DNA from: Chitinophaga rhizophila
GTDB taxonomy: Bacteria > Bacteroidota > Bacteroidia > Chitinophagales > Chitinophagaceae
Assembly: GCF_019492185.1 (NCBI RefSeq)
Contig: NZ_JAICCF010000004.1
Coordinates: forward strand, 1,054,001-1,118,000
DNA: 64,000 nt
Direction of reading: 5' to 3'
Below are positions 1 through 8,885 of this stretch, piece after piece (the stretch's first letter is position 1; each line of letters starts with the position of its first letter). Position numbers and translations under genes: made by a program. The notes under the pieces are model-generated. The model did no database searches, was not told the origin of the DNA, and was given only the letters and a program-made list of their open reading frames with translations.

Positions 1-271
1 TAGCCACAGGTTTTGGTCTAACAGAAGGCGCTTTAATTTTGATTGGCGCACTGACTGTTTCCTCTTTTTGTTCAGGTTTGTGCAATATATAGCTTGTCTT
101 TAAACATGAGTAGCAGATAAACTTGCGAAGCGGTAAAAAGCCTAATACGTACTTCACAAAAAAACCACGGGGTAATCTGTCTTCCAATACACCGTGTTTA
201 CATTTAGGGCAATCATGCAATTCAATACGTTCAACGTCTGAAGAAGAGCCCTGCAGCAAGATGTAACTCAT
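1..271 (-). CDS. Zinc-ribbon protein, 3' end outside window
   Basis: The reading frame runs leftward from an ATG at 271 and is still open at base 1, so only the first 90 or so residues are visible. Two Cys pairs, CPKC near residue 21 and CYSC near residue 53, are spaced as in a small treble-clef or zinc-ribbon fold. A basic, Pro-rich tail follows (KIKAPSVRPKP). There is no signal peptide, so it should be cytoplasmic. A -7 promoter box lies about 57 bases upstream of the start. The family is not recognised; a nucleic-acid or ribosome-associated role is possible but not shown. Confidence 0.6.
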   Translation of the reverse strand, partial: MSYILLQGSSSDVERIELHDCPKCKHGVLEDRLPRGFFVKYVLGFLPLRKFICYSCLKTSYILHKPEQKEETVSAPIKIKAPSVRPKPVA

Positions 272-327
272 AGGTAATTAAAAATTAGTTTAGGGATACA
301 AATAGTCTGTTCAGACAAACTACCTTG

Positions 328-335
328 CAAAGGTA
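328..335 (-). promoter_or_regulatory. Bacteroidota -7 box (TACCTTTG)
   Basis: Read on the minus strand this is TACCTTTG, an exact match to the TAnnTTTG box of the Bacteroidota housekeeping sigma factor. It is followed by a stretch free of other features up to the zinc-ribbon start at 271. No clear -33 TTTG is visible upstream; the region is AT-rich. The rest of 272-568 holds nothing else recognised. Confidence 0.5.
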
Positions 336-568
336 CGAATATTATTTATATCTTATTTAAATTTTATTGACTTTAATAAATACGTAATGTGCATGATACT
401 TAGATTCAGTTGCTTAAGTCAATCTTATTGATGACCCCGCAACGACATTGACACACAACACTATAAGTGATAAAATAATTTTAAAATGGGGTAATTACAT
501 AGGTTTTTATCCTCAGCCGGCACCAAAATCCGTGAAGTAGGTAGGCAAAAAAATTTCCGTACTGTAAG

Positions 569-1126
569 CTATTTCTGCTGCTTTATTTCTGGTATCGCTA
601 GTTCCCGCACTCCTTCATTGCCCGGCAAATCTCTCGCTACTGCCACAATCCTCCCTCCTGCCGGCAATGAGCCCGCTGTGTAATGCCACTCAACGCCATT
701 CCGCCGCATAATCGCAACTCCCTGTTTAACAATACCTCCCGCAGCATCTATTACGTTAACCTTTACCTCCGCGACCCGAAACTCATTTCGTACCGTAATA
801 GTCACGCCCTCATCTACTATCTCAACAGCCTCAATCTCCGGTGCATGATAGGCGTCTTTTACCGCCATATTATATGCATTCTGACCTGGCCCCGCCAGCG
901 ACGCATAATATGCTTTCAACTCCGGATCAGCCAGCATCTGCTGCGCCTTGACAACAGCAGCCGCCATTCGTTGCCTTGCCTGCAACTGCTTCAAAGTAGG
1001 TTTCTTATTCGACGGGCCGCGCTTCTTCGCCATAATTACCTGCCCGTTCCTTTCATAGATGGTTATTTGTTTACCGATGGAGCCCCGCACCAACTGCAGG
1101 ATAAAATTGTCTTTCACAATGGCCAT
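569..1126 (-). CDS. Conserved-looking hypothetical protein, 185 aa
   Basis: A 185-residue basic, soluble protein without signal peptide or membrane segment. The first 35 residues (starting MAIVKDNFILQLVRGSIGKQ) resemble a short beta module with GKQ and KRG basic patches. Residues 40-90 are helical and rich in Ala, Gln and Lys, and the C-terminal 90 residues look like a beta-sandwich (repeated VEIVD / VKVNVID / IVAVARDL strands). Codon use looks like genuine coding sequence. It stands alone, with a long palindrome about 90 bases upstream of its start. I recall similar short proteins recurring in Bacteroidota genomes, but I cannot assign a function; a phage or mobile-element origin is only a possibility. 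Confidence 0.7.
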   Translation of the reverse strand: MAIVKDNFILQLVRGSIGKQITIYERNGQVIMAKKRGPSNKKPTLKQLQARQRMAAAVVKAQQMLADPELKAYYASLAGPGQNAYNMAVKDAYHAPEIEAVEIVDEGVTITVRNEFRVAEVKVNVIDAAGGIVKQGVAIMRRNGVEWHYTAGSLPAGGRIVAVARDLPGNEGVRELAIPEIKQQK

Positions 1127-1214
1127 AATAATGATTTTTGAGGTGATGAATATGAATTTACTGGTTTTTGACCAGGTATCGGTCTGTTATTCATACCAAC
1201 TGAGTAGTAATACG

Positions 1215-1267
1215 TCACTTCTATATCACTTCAATATCGGAGGGATATATAGGTGATATAGAAGTGA
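1215..1267. repeat. Long imperfect palindrome, copy 1
   Basis: Two 24-base arms (1215-1238 and 1244-1267) pair at 21 of 24 positions around a 5-base centre. Each arm holds two TCACTT/TCACC-like units, giving a nested structure. The inner part TCACTTCAATATC recurs in the palindrome at 58493-58553. It lies between divergent genes (starts at 1126 and 1633), so it is not in the place of a transcription terminator. The rest of 1127-1632 holds no convincing gene; TAATTTTG at 1396-1403 could be a -7 box for the subtilase gene, with a long leader. Confidence 0.75.
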
Positions 1268-1632
1268 GCTATTGGTGAAGGGATGGTGTGAAGATTAGAG
1301 CGAAGGAAGAGGGAAGTATTACCACAGCCTGACAATGGATATCAGGATTTTTCCGGTATTTATACATCACCTAAGAAAACCGTGCATCACGTGCGTAATT
1401 TTGCAGAGATCAAATTTTCTGTACAACTCCAAGACTAATGCGCAATAGTAAGTGGTGGAACCTATCTCAATCATACCAAGATGATAAAAGCTACGATTGT
1501 CTATGTAAAGACAACTGAATATATAAATTAAATCACCCTTCTTATACACCTATAGTTGTGATGAAAAACAGCATCAATTCCATTGCAGTAACATCCATAT
1601 TATCAAACAGCACCTTATCTTAAACTTATACC

Positions 1633-4077
1633 ATGGCAAATAAACATGTATTACTGGTGAATCCGAGATCCCAGCATCCTTCCTTCAAACGTCAAAGAAA
1701 CATCTCTCGTGTTGAGAAAACTGATGAACACGAAACTCAGTCGCTCAAATCAATACAGGCGTTGCAAAAAGAACGACTAAGAATTGACGCAGCAGCTTTT
1801 TATACGCGGCGAAAATTGCGGAATGAAGCGCGTACAATACCTTTCCCTAAAGTGATCGATCTGGTACGCATTTATTTTTTCGCCATATTCAACGATGATT
1901 TAAAGTACAAGTTCTTTAAGAGATACGGCTTAAGCCCTGTTGAGTATAACCAGTTCAATAAAACAGTTCTGTTTGAGATACTGGACGAACAGCTGTTTGC
2001 TGACTTTGATCGGCATATCAGGCAGATTATTGATAGTGCAGAAGGTACTTCTTATGAGCATCAGGAATTTAATCTTATTGCACTCATACTGAATTTTGAA
2101 TTTGTCGGTACTGATAACAGAGTACAAACCACTCGTGAAAGTGGTTTGCTTCTGACGCTGATATCTTCATCTAACACGGTGGCTTCTATTCAGAAGAAAG
2201 AGTTGTTCTCACTGCTGGAAACGCAGGATACAAATTATACTTATGATGAAAGAAACCCTGATATTATTGCTGTGAAGCGTTTGTCAAAGCAGCAGACAAC
2301 TATCATCGCCAATAATATTGACATTGTCAGATCGATTACAAGCACAAGACCACTGAAAATCCGGCCCGGAGTATATGGTACAGTAAGGCGGGACTTTGGT
2401 TTTACAGTTGATATACCAGAGCATCTTGCAACGGTAGGTGTCATAGATACCGGTGTATCCAGGATAGAGCCAATAAAAGAGCTACTGACAACATTTTCCT
2501 ACGATCATACCGGGTACGGTGCATTCTGGGACGAGTCGGGGCATGGCACAGCAGTTGCTGGACTGATTGCACTAGGCGATGATTTTCAGAAAGAAGTCAG
2601 CAATCGTTATATTGCCAAAGCCAGAATTGCCGTAATAAAGGCTGTGCACAACAACAATGACGAACTTAATATTCCTAAACTGTTAGCGGATATAAGGCAT
2701 GCAAGACAAAACTATGGCATCAGGTTGTTTAACATGTCATTAAACATTCCGCTTGCCAAAAAATATAATGATGGATACGGCCACTTCGCCTATGAGTTGG
2801 ATAAGCTATCTTACGAGGAAGACGTTCTCATATTCATTTCTGTAGGTAACGTTGATCAGGAATACCTGAAAGAAATTATTGAGATCGATGCGCATCCTGA
2901 TCATGAGTATCCCACGTTTTTCTACAAGCCGGATTCATCCAGTCAAACACACAATTGTAAGAATACTAACATTTCCGAACCAGCTGAATCACTTAACAAT
3001 ATTTCAATTGGCGCACTTGCCGGCAATCTGGAAGACAACAATAGCGTAGATATTACGCCAGATTGCTCATACCCTGCCTACTATAGCCGGAAATTTCATT
3101 TTGATTATTCTTTACCAGTTAATGGAACACGTCTGAAAAAGAATCAGTTTAATAAATACTTAAATAAACCGGACCTAATATTTGAGGGTGGCGATCTGTT
3201 TGAATACGCGTCAGGAATGGAAGTACTACGCTCCCCACTAACAATTGGCGAACAATTTTATGGGAGAACATGTGGAACGAGTCTTGCAACCCCCTTGATT
3301 ACATCATACGCAGCCCAGATACTCAGCATGTATCCTGGACTGGCAACCCAAACAGTAAAAGCATTACTGATTAATTCCTCCATATATCATAAAGAAACTG
3401 CTTTACCACATTTCAGCTCCAGGAGCGACAAGTTGTTGAAAAAGCTTGTCGGATTTGGCCGCCCACAGAAAGACAAGCTGTTGCTGAACGAAGATCATGC
3501 TATTGTGTTCATCATCGAAAATGAGATTGGGAACGGGCAATTACTGACAATTCCTATCCACCTCCCCTCATATCTGAAAACGACGGAGAACAAAATCAGG
3601 TTTGATATTTCTATGTGTTATAGCTTCAGGCCTGTTAAGGATAATCATCTTAGCTATTTACCTTTACACGTATCATTTAACCTGGTACGTAATCTGCCGG
3701 TGCAGGATATTGCCTATGTTGAACAGTCAGAATATGGCATCAAAAATGGGTTCAGTTGGAGCGAGGATCATTTTGGGTTAGAAAACCGTATTTTCTCTAA
3801 CGCACAGTCAACGTCATACATGCTGCAACCTAAGGATATACAGCAGGTGGGGGATGCAGTTGCCCTGGCGATCAGGTGCTTGTCAAAAACTGAGATTCCG
3901 GAATCAGACTACCAGTATTACTCCCATGCCAGGCATAAGGTATCAGTAGTTATACGGATAACAGAGATAGCTGTGGCGAACGCACCCGGGGAACTTTATA
4001 ATGAAATGTTAGCTTGTAATACAATTGAACTGATTGACCAATTAACCGGCGACATTGACGCAGATCTGGATGTCTAA
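1633..4077 (+). CDS. ietS: Intracellular S8 subtilase, IetS-type
   Basis: An 814-residue subtilisin-family serine protease. The catalytic triad is visible: Asp272 in VIDTGVS, His304 in GHGTAVAG and Ser550 in GTSLATP. A helical region of about 230 residues precedes the protease domain and a beta-rich region of about 200 follows it. There is no signal peptide or lipobox, so the protease should act in the cytoplasm, unlike most secreted subtilases. The neighbouring gene on the opposite strand is an AAA+ ATPase. A subtilase plus a small AAA+ ATPase is the composition of IetAS, described first as a plasmid toxin-antitoxin-like pair and later as an anti-phage system. The usual codirectional order is replaced here by a convergent one. 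The protease fold is certain; the defence role is inferred from the pairing. Confidence 0.85.
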   Translation: MANKHVLLVNPRSQHPSFKRQRNISRVEKTDEHETQSLKSIQALQKERLRIDAAAFYTRRKLRNEARTIPFPKVIDLVRIYFFAIFNDDLKYKFFKRYGLSPVEYNQFNKTVLFEILDEQLFADFDRHIRQIIDSAEGTSYEHQEFNLIALILNFEFVGTDNRVQTTRESGLLLTLISSSNTVASIQKKELFSLLETQDTNYTYDERNPDIIAVKRLSKQQTTIIANNIDIVRSITSTRPLKIRPGVYGTVRRDFGFTVDIPEHLATVGVIDTGVSRIEPIKELLTTFSYDHTGYGAFWDESGHGTAVAGLIALGDDFQKEVSNRYIAKARIAVIKAVHNNNDELNIPKLLADIRHARQNYGIRLFNMSLNIPLAKKYNDGYGHFAYELDKLSYEEDVLIFISVGNVDQEYLKEIIEIDAHPDHEYPTFFYKPDSSSQTHNCKNTNISEPAESLNNISIGALAGNLEDNNSVDITPDCSYPAYYSRKFHFDYSLPVNGTRLKKNQFNKYLNKPDLIFEGGDLFEYASGMEVLRSPLTIGEQFYGRTCGTSLATPLITSYAAQILSMYPGLATQTVKALLINSSIYHKETALPHFSSRSDKLLKKLVGFGRPQKDKLLLNEDHAIVFIIENEIGNGQLLTIPIHLPSYLKTTENKIRFDISMCYSFRPVKDNHLSYLPLHVSFNLVRNLPVQDIAYVEQSEYGIKNGFSWSEDHFGLENRIFSNAQSTSYMLQPKDIQQVGDAVALAIRCLSKTEIPESDYQYYSHARHKVSVVIRITEIAVANAPGELYNEMLACNTIELIDQLTGDIDADLDV

Positions 4078-4081
4078 AAAG

Positions 4082-4120
4082 AAACTGCCAATACAGTTTT
4101 TCTTCCTGTATTGGCAGTTT
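4082..4120. terminator. Bidirectional hairpin between ietS and ietA
   Basis: A perfect 15-bp stem (4082-4096 with 4106-4120) and a 9-base loop sit between two convergent genes, five bases after the subtilase stop. The arms end in AAA/TTT, giving short U runs in either direction. It probably ends or insulates both transcripts. Confidence 0.75.
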
Positions 4121-4182
4121 ATACCTTTAATAGGTGACTTACCTTGTACTAGATATGTGCACGTAAGCCCGTAGTACAGATG

Positions 4183-5211
4183 TCATAATTTAAGTATTGC
4201 TTCACGCTCTGATTTAATGAGTTCAGTCCATATAGCCATATCAATTACCACATCCTCACTTACACCATTTACATTGCTGTTAAAAAGACTTCTTTTGATA
4301 GCAGTTATAAGCGTCTTCTGAATACTATAGTAGCTAAGGCCTTTCAATTCCTTTATGACGGCCTGGTAGGATACCTGATCAGAAAATTTGAATCTCCCGT
4401 CACGGATAGTTAATTTGATGAGATCTTCTATCTGAGATTCATCAGGCAGCTTAAATTCAATATTGACGTCAAATCTTCTCAATAATGCATCATCCAGCAT
4501 ATCGTTCTGATTCGTAGCAGCTATCACCATACTGCTTTGTGGCAGATAGTCAAACAGTTGTAAAATTGTATTAACAACACGTTTCATCTCACCATGATCC
4601 TGGTTATAGTCCCGGATCTTCCCTAGTGAGTCAAATTCATCTATGAAGATGATACATTCTTCTGCAGCCGCCTTACGAAAGATCTTCGCCAGGTTCTTAC
4701 TGGTTTCGCCTAATTTTGATGATACTACGGCCCCCAGATTAACAACAATCATCATTTTGTTCAGCTCACCCGCTATAACATAAGAGGCTAATGTTTTACC
4801 ACATCCGGAAGGTCCATGCAGGAGAATCTTGTTAGATATCGGCAAATTATATCTGTTCAGTAAGTCAGCAGACTTATGTTCTTTGATGAATAACTCAAGT
4901 TCATGTTTGATTTTCTCAGACGTCACCAGGTTCTGAAAAGAATAATCTGAAGTAAGTTTTTCCAGTATCAAATCTCCTATCTCTCTATCCTCTATCCTGT
5001 TAAAATATTCAGGAGAGCCAACTTTCGTAAGGCTATTGCTCTTTTGCTGTCGAATTGCATCTTTCAGAATAGATTGAAGCTGCAAGGCAAAATTGGTTTT
5101 CTTTGTCTTTTTTGAATACTCGATCAACTCGCTCAGTACAGACAACAATTTCTCCTGGTCATTCTCTAACCCAAACCTTGCGATATCTTTAATAAAATCA
5201 AATTGGCTCAT
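4183..5211 (-). CDS. ietA: AAA+ ATPase, IetA-type
   Basis: A 342-residue single-domain AAA+ ATPase of the CDC48/FtsH-like class. Visible motifs are Walker A GPSGCGKT (133-140), Walker B IIFIDE (187-192), a sensor-1 Asn in AATNQ (about 234) and an arginine-finger pair in LLRRFD (245-246). The first 60 residues are helical and resemble the short N-terminal domain of IetA-type ATPases, which precedes the core. A good ribosome site (AGGAG, about 11 bases before ATG) supports the start at 5211. It probably works with the convergent subtilase, either restraining or feeding the protease. Expression from an independent promoter on the other strand would allow the two proteins to be made in unequal amounts. 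ATPase family is certain, partner role inferred. Confidence 0.85.
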   Translation of the reverse strand: MSQFDFIKDIARFGLENDQEKLLSVLSELIEYSKKTKKTNFALQLQSILKDAIRQQKSNSLTKVGSPEYFNRIEDREIGDLILEKLTSDYSFQNLVTSEKIKHELELFIKEHKSADLLNRYNLPISNKILLHGPSGCGKTLASYVIAGELNKMMIVVNLGAVVSSKLGETSKNLAKIFRKAAAEECIIFIDEFDSLGKIRDYNQDHGEMKRVVNTILQLFDYLPQSSMVIAATNQNDMLDDALLRRFDVNIEFKLPDESQIEDLIKLTIRDGRFKFSDQVSYQAVIKELKGLSYYSIQKTLITAIKRSLFNSNVNGVSEDVVIDMAIWTELIKSEREAILKL

Positions 5212-5438
5212 ATGCGTTCACTCCTGAAAGGAAGATATACAAATTTATGGTTTTCCGATGCTTCCAAGTGCATTCTCAACATAAAAAGCAGAAATACCGG
5301 TAATGGATTTCAGCATACTGAACAATGAGGACGGCGCACAATAATTTCGGTTCAGTATATATTTTGTCCGTTTCATCAGACAGATCGTTGCGAATAACCA
5401 TCTCTGACAGTACCTTTGCCCCACACAAAAATGACCGA

Positions 5439-6044
5439 ATGAAGCTTATTAAAACATTATCGCTGTTACTTTTCATAACAGTGGTAATCTCCGGATGTGG
5501 AATGTTAAATCCTGCAGCACAGGTAGAGAATTTCAAAAACTACAAGTACGATGTACAATCAGTTACCGACTTCAAAATTGCGGGTAAATCGGCAGAGAGT
5601 CTTATAGGAAAGGGCAATACAGCGCTGACCTCTCTGCCTGGGTTAGCTTTTGCTATTATCAGGAAAGACCTGCCATTGGAAGCTAAAGTGAATATGAGAG
5701 TCAGCAATCCTACCGGCAAGGTGGCTAATATCGGCTCGTTCAAATATCTGATAGAGATTCAGGGCAAACCGCTTGTTGAGGGCGAAGTAAATGAAGACGT
5801 GAGACTGGAGAATGGTTCCAGCGCTACTATTCCATTCAGATTTGGTGCAAACCTGTTTGGAGTAAATAAGGACGAGAAGGGCATTGACAAGTTACTGGGT
5901 GATATACTTACGCGGGAAGGAAATGGCTTTATCGTACTGAAGATTAAGCCATCTGTTAAGATCGGCGGAAAAAGCGTGTATTATCCTGGGTATATTACAG
6001 TTGATAATGACTTACTGAAAAGTGTATCAGGTTTGTTAAAATAA
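5439..6044 (+). CDS. Lipoprotein with LEA14-like domain
   Basis: A 201-residue lipoprotein. The start at 5439 is preferred over upstream in-frame starts because it puts a signal peptide (MKLIKTLSLLLFITVVISGC) with lipobox ISGC at the N-terminus. The mature part resembles LEA14/WHy-type beta-sandwich proteins: an N-PTG-KVANIGSF strand pair followed by LVEGEVNEDV and a hydrophobic C-terminus. Such domains are found in desiccation-related and envelope proteins. It is likely anchored to the periplasmic or outer-membrane face. It is single, with its own terminator directly after it. Exact function unknown. Confidence 0.75.
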   Translation: MKLIKTLSLLLFITVVISGCGMLNPAAQVENFKNYKYDVQSVTDFKIAGKSAESLIGKGNTALTSLPGLAFAIIRKDLPLEAKVNMRVSNPTGKVANIGSFKYLIEIQGKPLVEGEVNEDVRLENGSSATIPFRFGANLFGVNKDEKGIDKLLGDILTREGNGFIVLKIKPSVKIGGKSVYYPGYITVDNDLLKSVSGLLK

Positions 6045-6068
6045 TTGGGACATTCATATTTAATATGG

Positions 6069-6099
6069 AACGGGATCAGTAGCAGCTACTGGTCCCGTT
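6069..6099 (+). terminator. Rho-independent terminator of the LEA-like lipoprotein
   Basis: A 14-bp GC-rich stem with one G-U pair (6069-6082 with 6086-6099) and a 3-base loop is followed by TTTTTATT. It is 25 bases after the stop at 6044. Confidence 0.85.
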
Positions 6100-6258
6100 T
6101 TTATTATCGTTTAATAGCAGGTGTTGACAAGTGGAAGGCGAGTATGCAGCCCTCTTTGCAAAATTTGCAGCTTTGACAATAAATGATAAAAGGAAGCGTA
6201 AAGACACTTTTTCGCTGGTTTACAGTAGTATCATGTTTGCATTTAGCTGCCTTTTGAC

Positions 6259-6320
6259 ATTTGCAATTATATGCAAATTTGCATTTTGTTGCATATTAAC
6301 CGGAAATTTGTATACATTTG
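6259..6320 (+). promoter_or_regulatory. Promoter with clustered TTTGCA operator-like motifs
   Basis: TACATTTG at 6313-6320 matches the TAnnTTTG -7 box, with TTG at 6289-6291 as a possible -33 element. Upstream, ATTTGCA (6259-6265) and TGCAAAT (6272-6278) form a perfect 7-bp inverted repeat with a 6-base spacer, and further TTTGCA/GCAAA copies lie between 6158 and 6293. The cluster sits in front of the MFS-DeoR genes, so it may be the binding site of the DeoR or GntR regulator of this locus. No gene is credible between 6100 and 6457. Confidence 0.45.
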
Positions 6321-6457
6321 CACTGTAAGAATAAAACCGCCTGTTTAGGGTCCGGTATGAATGTCATGTGAGTCCTCGGACCTTACTACTGTCATTAATG
6401 GCAAAGCTGCTGTTCATACGTTCCGGGAAGGCAATACGCACCAATAGTAATCAACAT

Positions 6458-7660
6458 ATGCAGCTGGAAGAGCAAGGTTTAAAACGAGCCCGCCGGGCAA
6501 CACAATTAATATTTCTTGTCTGCGGACTGGGTATCGCCAGTTGGGCCCCTATGGTACCTTACGCGAAAGATCGCCTGGGATTACATGAAGGGCAACTCGG
6601 TCTTTTACTCCTGTTTCTCGGTTGTGGTGCACTGGTAATGATGCCCATTACCGGCATCCTGATCAACAGGTTCGGTAGCAGAGTCGTTATAGGAGCAGCA
6701 GCTATGCTGATGGCCATACTTTTGCCATTGTTGCTGATCATTGATACATATGTCCCGATGGCAGCAGCACTGTTGCTATTTGGAGCAGCCGTAGGATCCA
6801 TAGATGTGGCAATGAACGCCCATGGTGTAAAGGTGCAGCATCTATATGGCAGGCCTATTATGTCTTCCCTGCATGGCCTGTTCAGTATCGGCGGACTAGC
6901 AGGATCATTAGGACTTGGATTTTTGATCAAGGCCGGACTGGAACCGGTACACGCGGCTATCAGTGTATCCATTCTGCTCATTATTATCACGTTCAGTCAA
7001 TTTAAATCACTTTTCAATAGCACGTTGGAAAGGCAGGTCTCAACTACATATTCCACAGCAACGGGAACTCAGGTCCAGGAGAACAGGTTTCTCTGGCTTC
7101 GGGGCAGCGTAATCTTTCTTGGCATGCTGTGCTTTTCGGCCTTTCTGGCTGAAGGCGCTATGCTGGACTGGAGCGCCGTATTCCTACGTGACACGAAGGG
7201 TGTATCACAGGAACTAAGCGGTGCAGGTTACGCTGCCTTTTCCATTGCCATGGCTGCAATGCGCCTCGCAGGGGACGGTCTGGTGGAGCGATTCAATAAC
7301 AAAACAGTTGTTTCCGGAGGTAGCTTACTAGCGGCTATCGGTTTAACCATAGCGATAGTCAGTCCCTGGACACCACTCGTACTTGCCGGATACATTTTAC
7401 TGGGTATAGGCGCTGCCAATATTGTCCCTATATTTTTCAGCGACGGAGGCAGCATACCAGGGATTCCTGCGGCCATCAGCATTCCGGCTATTACTACAAT
7501 AGGTTACGCCGGACAACTGGCAGGTCCTGCCCTGCTGGGATTTGTTGCGCATCACTTCTCACTTGCTGCGGCATTTGGCTGCTGCGCCGTATTACTGGCA
7601 GGTATATCTGTCGCTTATTTGTTGAAGAAACAGCATACTCCATTGACCGCTACAAAGTAA
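6458..7660 (+). CDS. MFS transporter, YbjJ-like
   Basis: A 400-residue, twelve-helix major facilitator protein of the inner membrane. The start at 6458 (MQLEEQG) is chosen because upstream in-frame starts add about 30 residues unlike MFS N-termini. The first helix contains GLGIASWAPMVPY, and a loop with RFGSR after helix 2 matches the MFS signature. The overall pattern resembles the YbjJ-like group of presumed sugar or metabolite transporters. A DeoR regulator gene follows after only 4 bases, pointing to joint transcription and a phosphorylated-sugar signal. Substrate unknown. Confidence 0.8.
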   Translation: MQLEEQGLKRARRATQLIFLVCGLGIASWAPMVPYAKDRLGLHEGQLGLLLLFLGCGALVMMPITGILINRFGSRVVIGAAAMLMAILLPLLLIIDTYVPMAAALLLFGAAVGSIDVAMNAHGVKVQHLYGRPIMSSLHGLFSIGGLAGSLGLGFLIKAGLEPVHAAISVSILLIIITFSQFKSLFNSTLERQVSTTYSTATGTQVQENRFLWLRGSVIFLGMLCFSAFLAEGAMLDWSAVFLRDTKGVSQELSGAGYAAFSIAMAAMRLAGDGLVERFNNKTVVSGGSLLAAIGLTIAIVSPWTPLVLAGYILLGIGAANIVPIFFSDGGSIPGIPAAISIPAITTIGYAGQLAGPALLGFVAHHFSLAAAFGCCAVLLAGISVAYLLKKQHTPLTATK

Positions 7661-7664
7661 ATTT

Positions 7665-8414
7665 ATGATAAAGGAACAGCGCTTTGACTATATCTTAAAT
7701 GCACTGAAAGCGCAGGAACAGGTTACCTACGAAACACTAGCCTCATCACTGCAGGTCTCTGAAGATACCATCCGAAGAGATATCGATCAATTATATCGTA
7801 ATGGCCTGCTGTCGAAGATACGCGGTGGCGCTATGCTGCCAGCCAAAAATCCGCTTACCTTCCAGGATCGCAGCCGTTTCTTTCAGGAAGAAAAAGACAT
7901 TATTGCCATGAAGGCGAAGATGTATATCAAAGATGGTATGACCATTTTCATGGATGGAGGCACGACTATTTGCGCCATCGCCGATGCACTACCAGCTGAC
8001 ATTTCATTGCGTATTGTCACGAATAACATACCTGCCGTGCAGTTGTTATCCAGATTCAGAAATATAGAACTCATCGTACTCGGCGGTACTTACGACCCGG
8101 GAACAGCTACGAGTACAGGCATTATAACCTGCAAGGAAGTAAACATGTATCTGGCAGACCTTTACCTGATGGGAACATGCGGCGTTGATGATAAAGCCGG
8201 CATATCTGCGAGCGTAGCATCCGATGCTCATGTAAAACGGGCGATGTTTGACAACGCGAAGACCGTGATATCGCTTGCGAATCATAGCCGGCTACACCAG
8301 GTGGAACCTTTTCGCGTGGGAAGTTTCAGTGACCTTGATATCATGATAACAGATCTCGAAAGCGATCACGCAGACCTAAATGGATTCCGGAATCTCGGCG
8401 TACACATTATATAA
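7665..8414 (+). CDS. DeoR/GlpR-family sugar-phosphate repressor
   Basis: A 249-residue protein with the classic DeoR layout. The N-terminal winged HTH (residues 5-58) contains VSEDTIRRDIDQL and the following K-RGGA turn. The C-terminal DeoRC domain shows the DGGTTICAIA phosphate-binding loop (about 86-95), VTNN and VLGG. Such proteins usually repress neighbouring sugar genes until a sugar phosphate binds. It lies 4 bases after the MFS gene and 16 before a VOC enzyme gene, so it likely controls this small operon, perhaps through the TTTGCA repeats upstream. Family assignment is firm; ligand unknown. Confidence 0.9.
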   Translation: MIKEQRFDYILNALKAQEQVTYETLASSLQVSEDTIRRDIDQLYRNGLLSKIRGGAMLPAKNPLTFQDRSRFFQEEKDIIAMKAKMYIKDGMTIFMDGGTTICAIADALPADISLRIVTNNIPAVQLLSRFRNIELIVLGGTYDPGTATSTGIITCKEVNMYLADLYLMGTCGVDDKAGISASVASDAHVKRAMFDNAKTVISLANHSRLHQVEPFRVGSFSDLDIMITDLESDHADLNGFRNLGVHII

Positions 8415-8430
8415 ACCTAAATCATAGCAC

Positions 8431-8829
8431 ATGCATATTGATCATCTTGCAATCTGGGTAGACGATCTGGAAAAGATGCGCGAATTTTACCTCACCTATT
8501 TTGATACAACCTGCAACAAAAGATATGTGAATCCGGTGAAGCAGTTCTACTCCTACTTCATTACATTCAACCAGGGCGGTAGCCGCATTGAACTGATGTA
8601 CAGACCGGATATACAGGGAGGCATGCCGGATCGCGGGTCAAACAAGGGACTTGCACACCTGGCGATTACAGTTGGCAACAGGCACAAAGTAGACAGCATG
8701 GTAGCCCAACTGCGGAATGAAGGGTATACGATTGCAGGAGAACCAAGAATCAGCGGCGATGGCTACTATGAAGCCGTTATACTTGATCCGGAGGGCAATT
8801 GGGTAGAATTACTGGCTGAACAGGAGTAA
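8431..8829 (+). CDS. VOC-family (glyoxalase-like) metalloprotein
   Basis: A 132-residue single-chain vicinal-oxygen-chelate protein made of two beta-alpha-beta-beta-beta modules. Likely metal ligands are visible: His in MHIDHLAIWV, Glu in RIELMY, His in GLAHLAITV and Glu in GNWVELL. This His/Glu/His/Glu set is the usual one for glyoxalase-I-like and lactoylglutathione-lyase-like enzymes. It is cytoplasmic and shares an operon with MFS and DeoR genes, so it may act on a sugar-derived aldehyde. The actual substrate cannot be read from sequence. Confidence 0.85.
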   Translation: MHIDHLAIWVDDLEKMREFYLTYFDTTCNKRYVNPVKQFYSYFITFNQGGSRIELMYRPDIQGGMPDRGSNKGLAHLAITVGNRHKVDSMVAQLRNEGYTIAGEPRISGDGYYEAVILDPEGNWVELLAEQE

Positions 8830-8885
8830 ACAGCATAACGCTGAAACTTCTTTCCCGTTTGCAGATTCTTTGTTATTTTCCCGGA

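Noticed and set aside
6131..6328. Short plus-strand frame with a hydrophobic stretch upstream of the MFS gene
   Set aside because: The hydrophobic residues come from the T-rich TTTGCA repeats and the frame covers the promoter itself.
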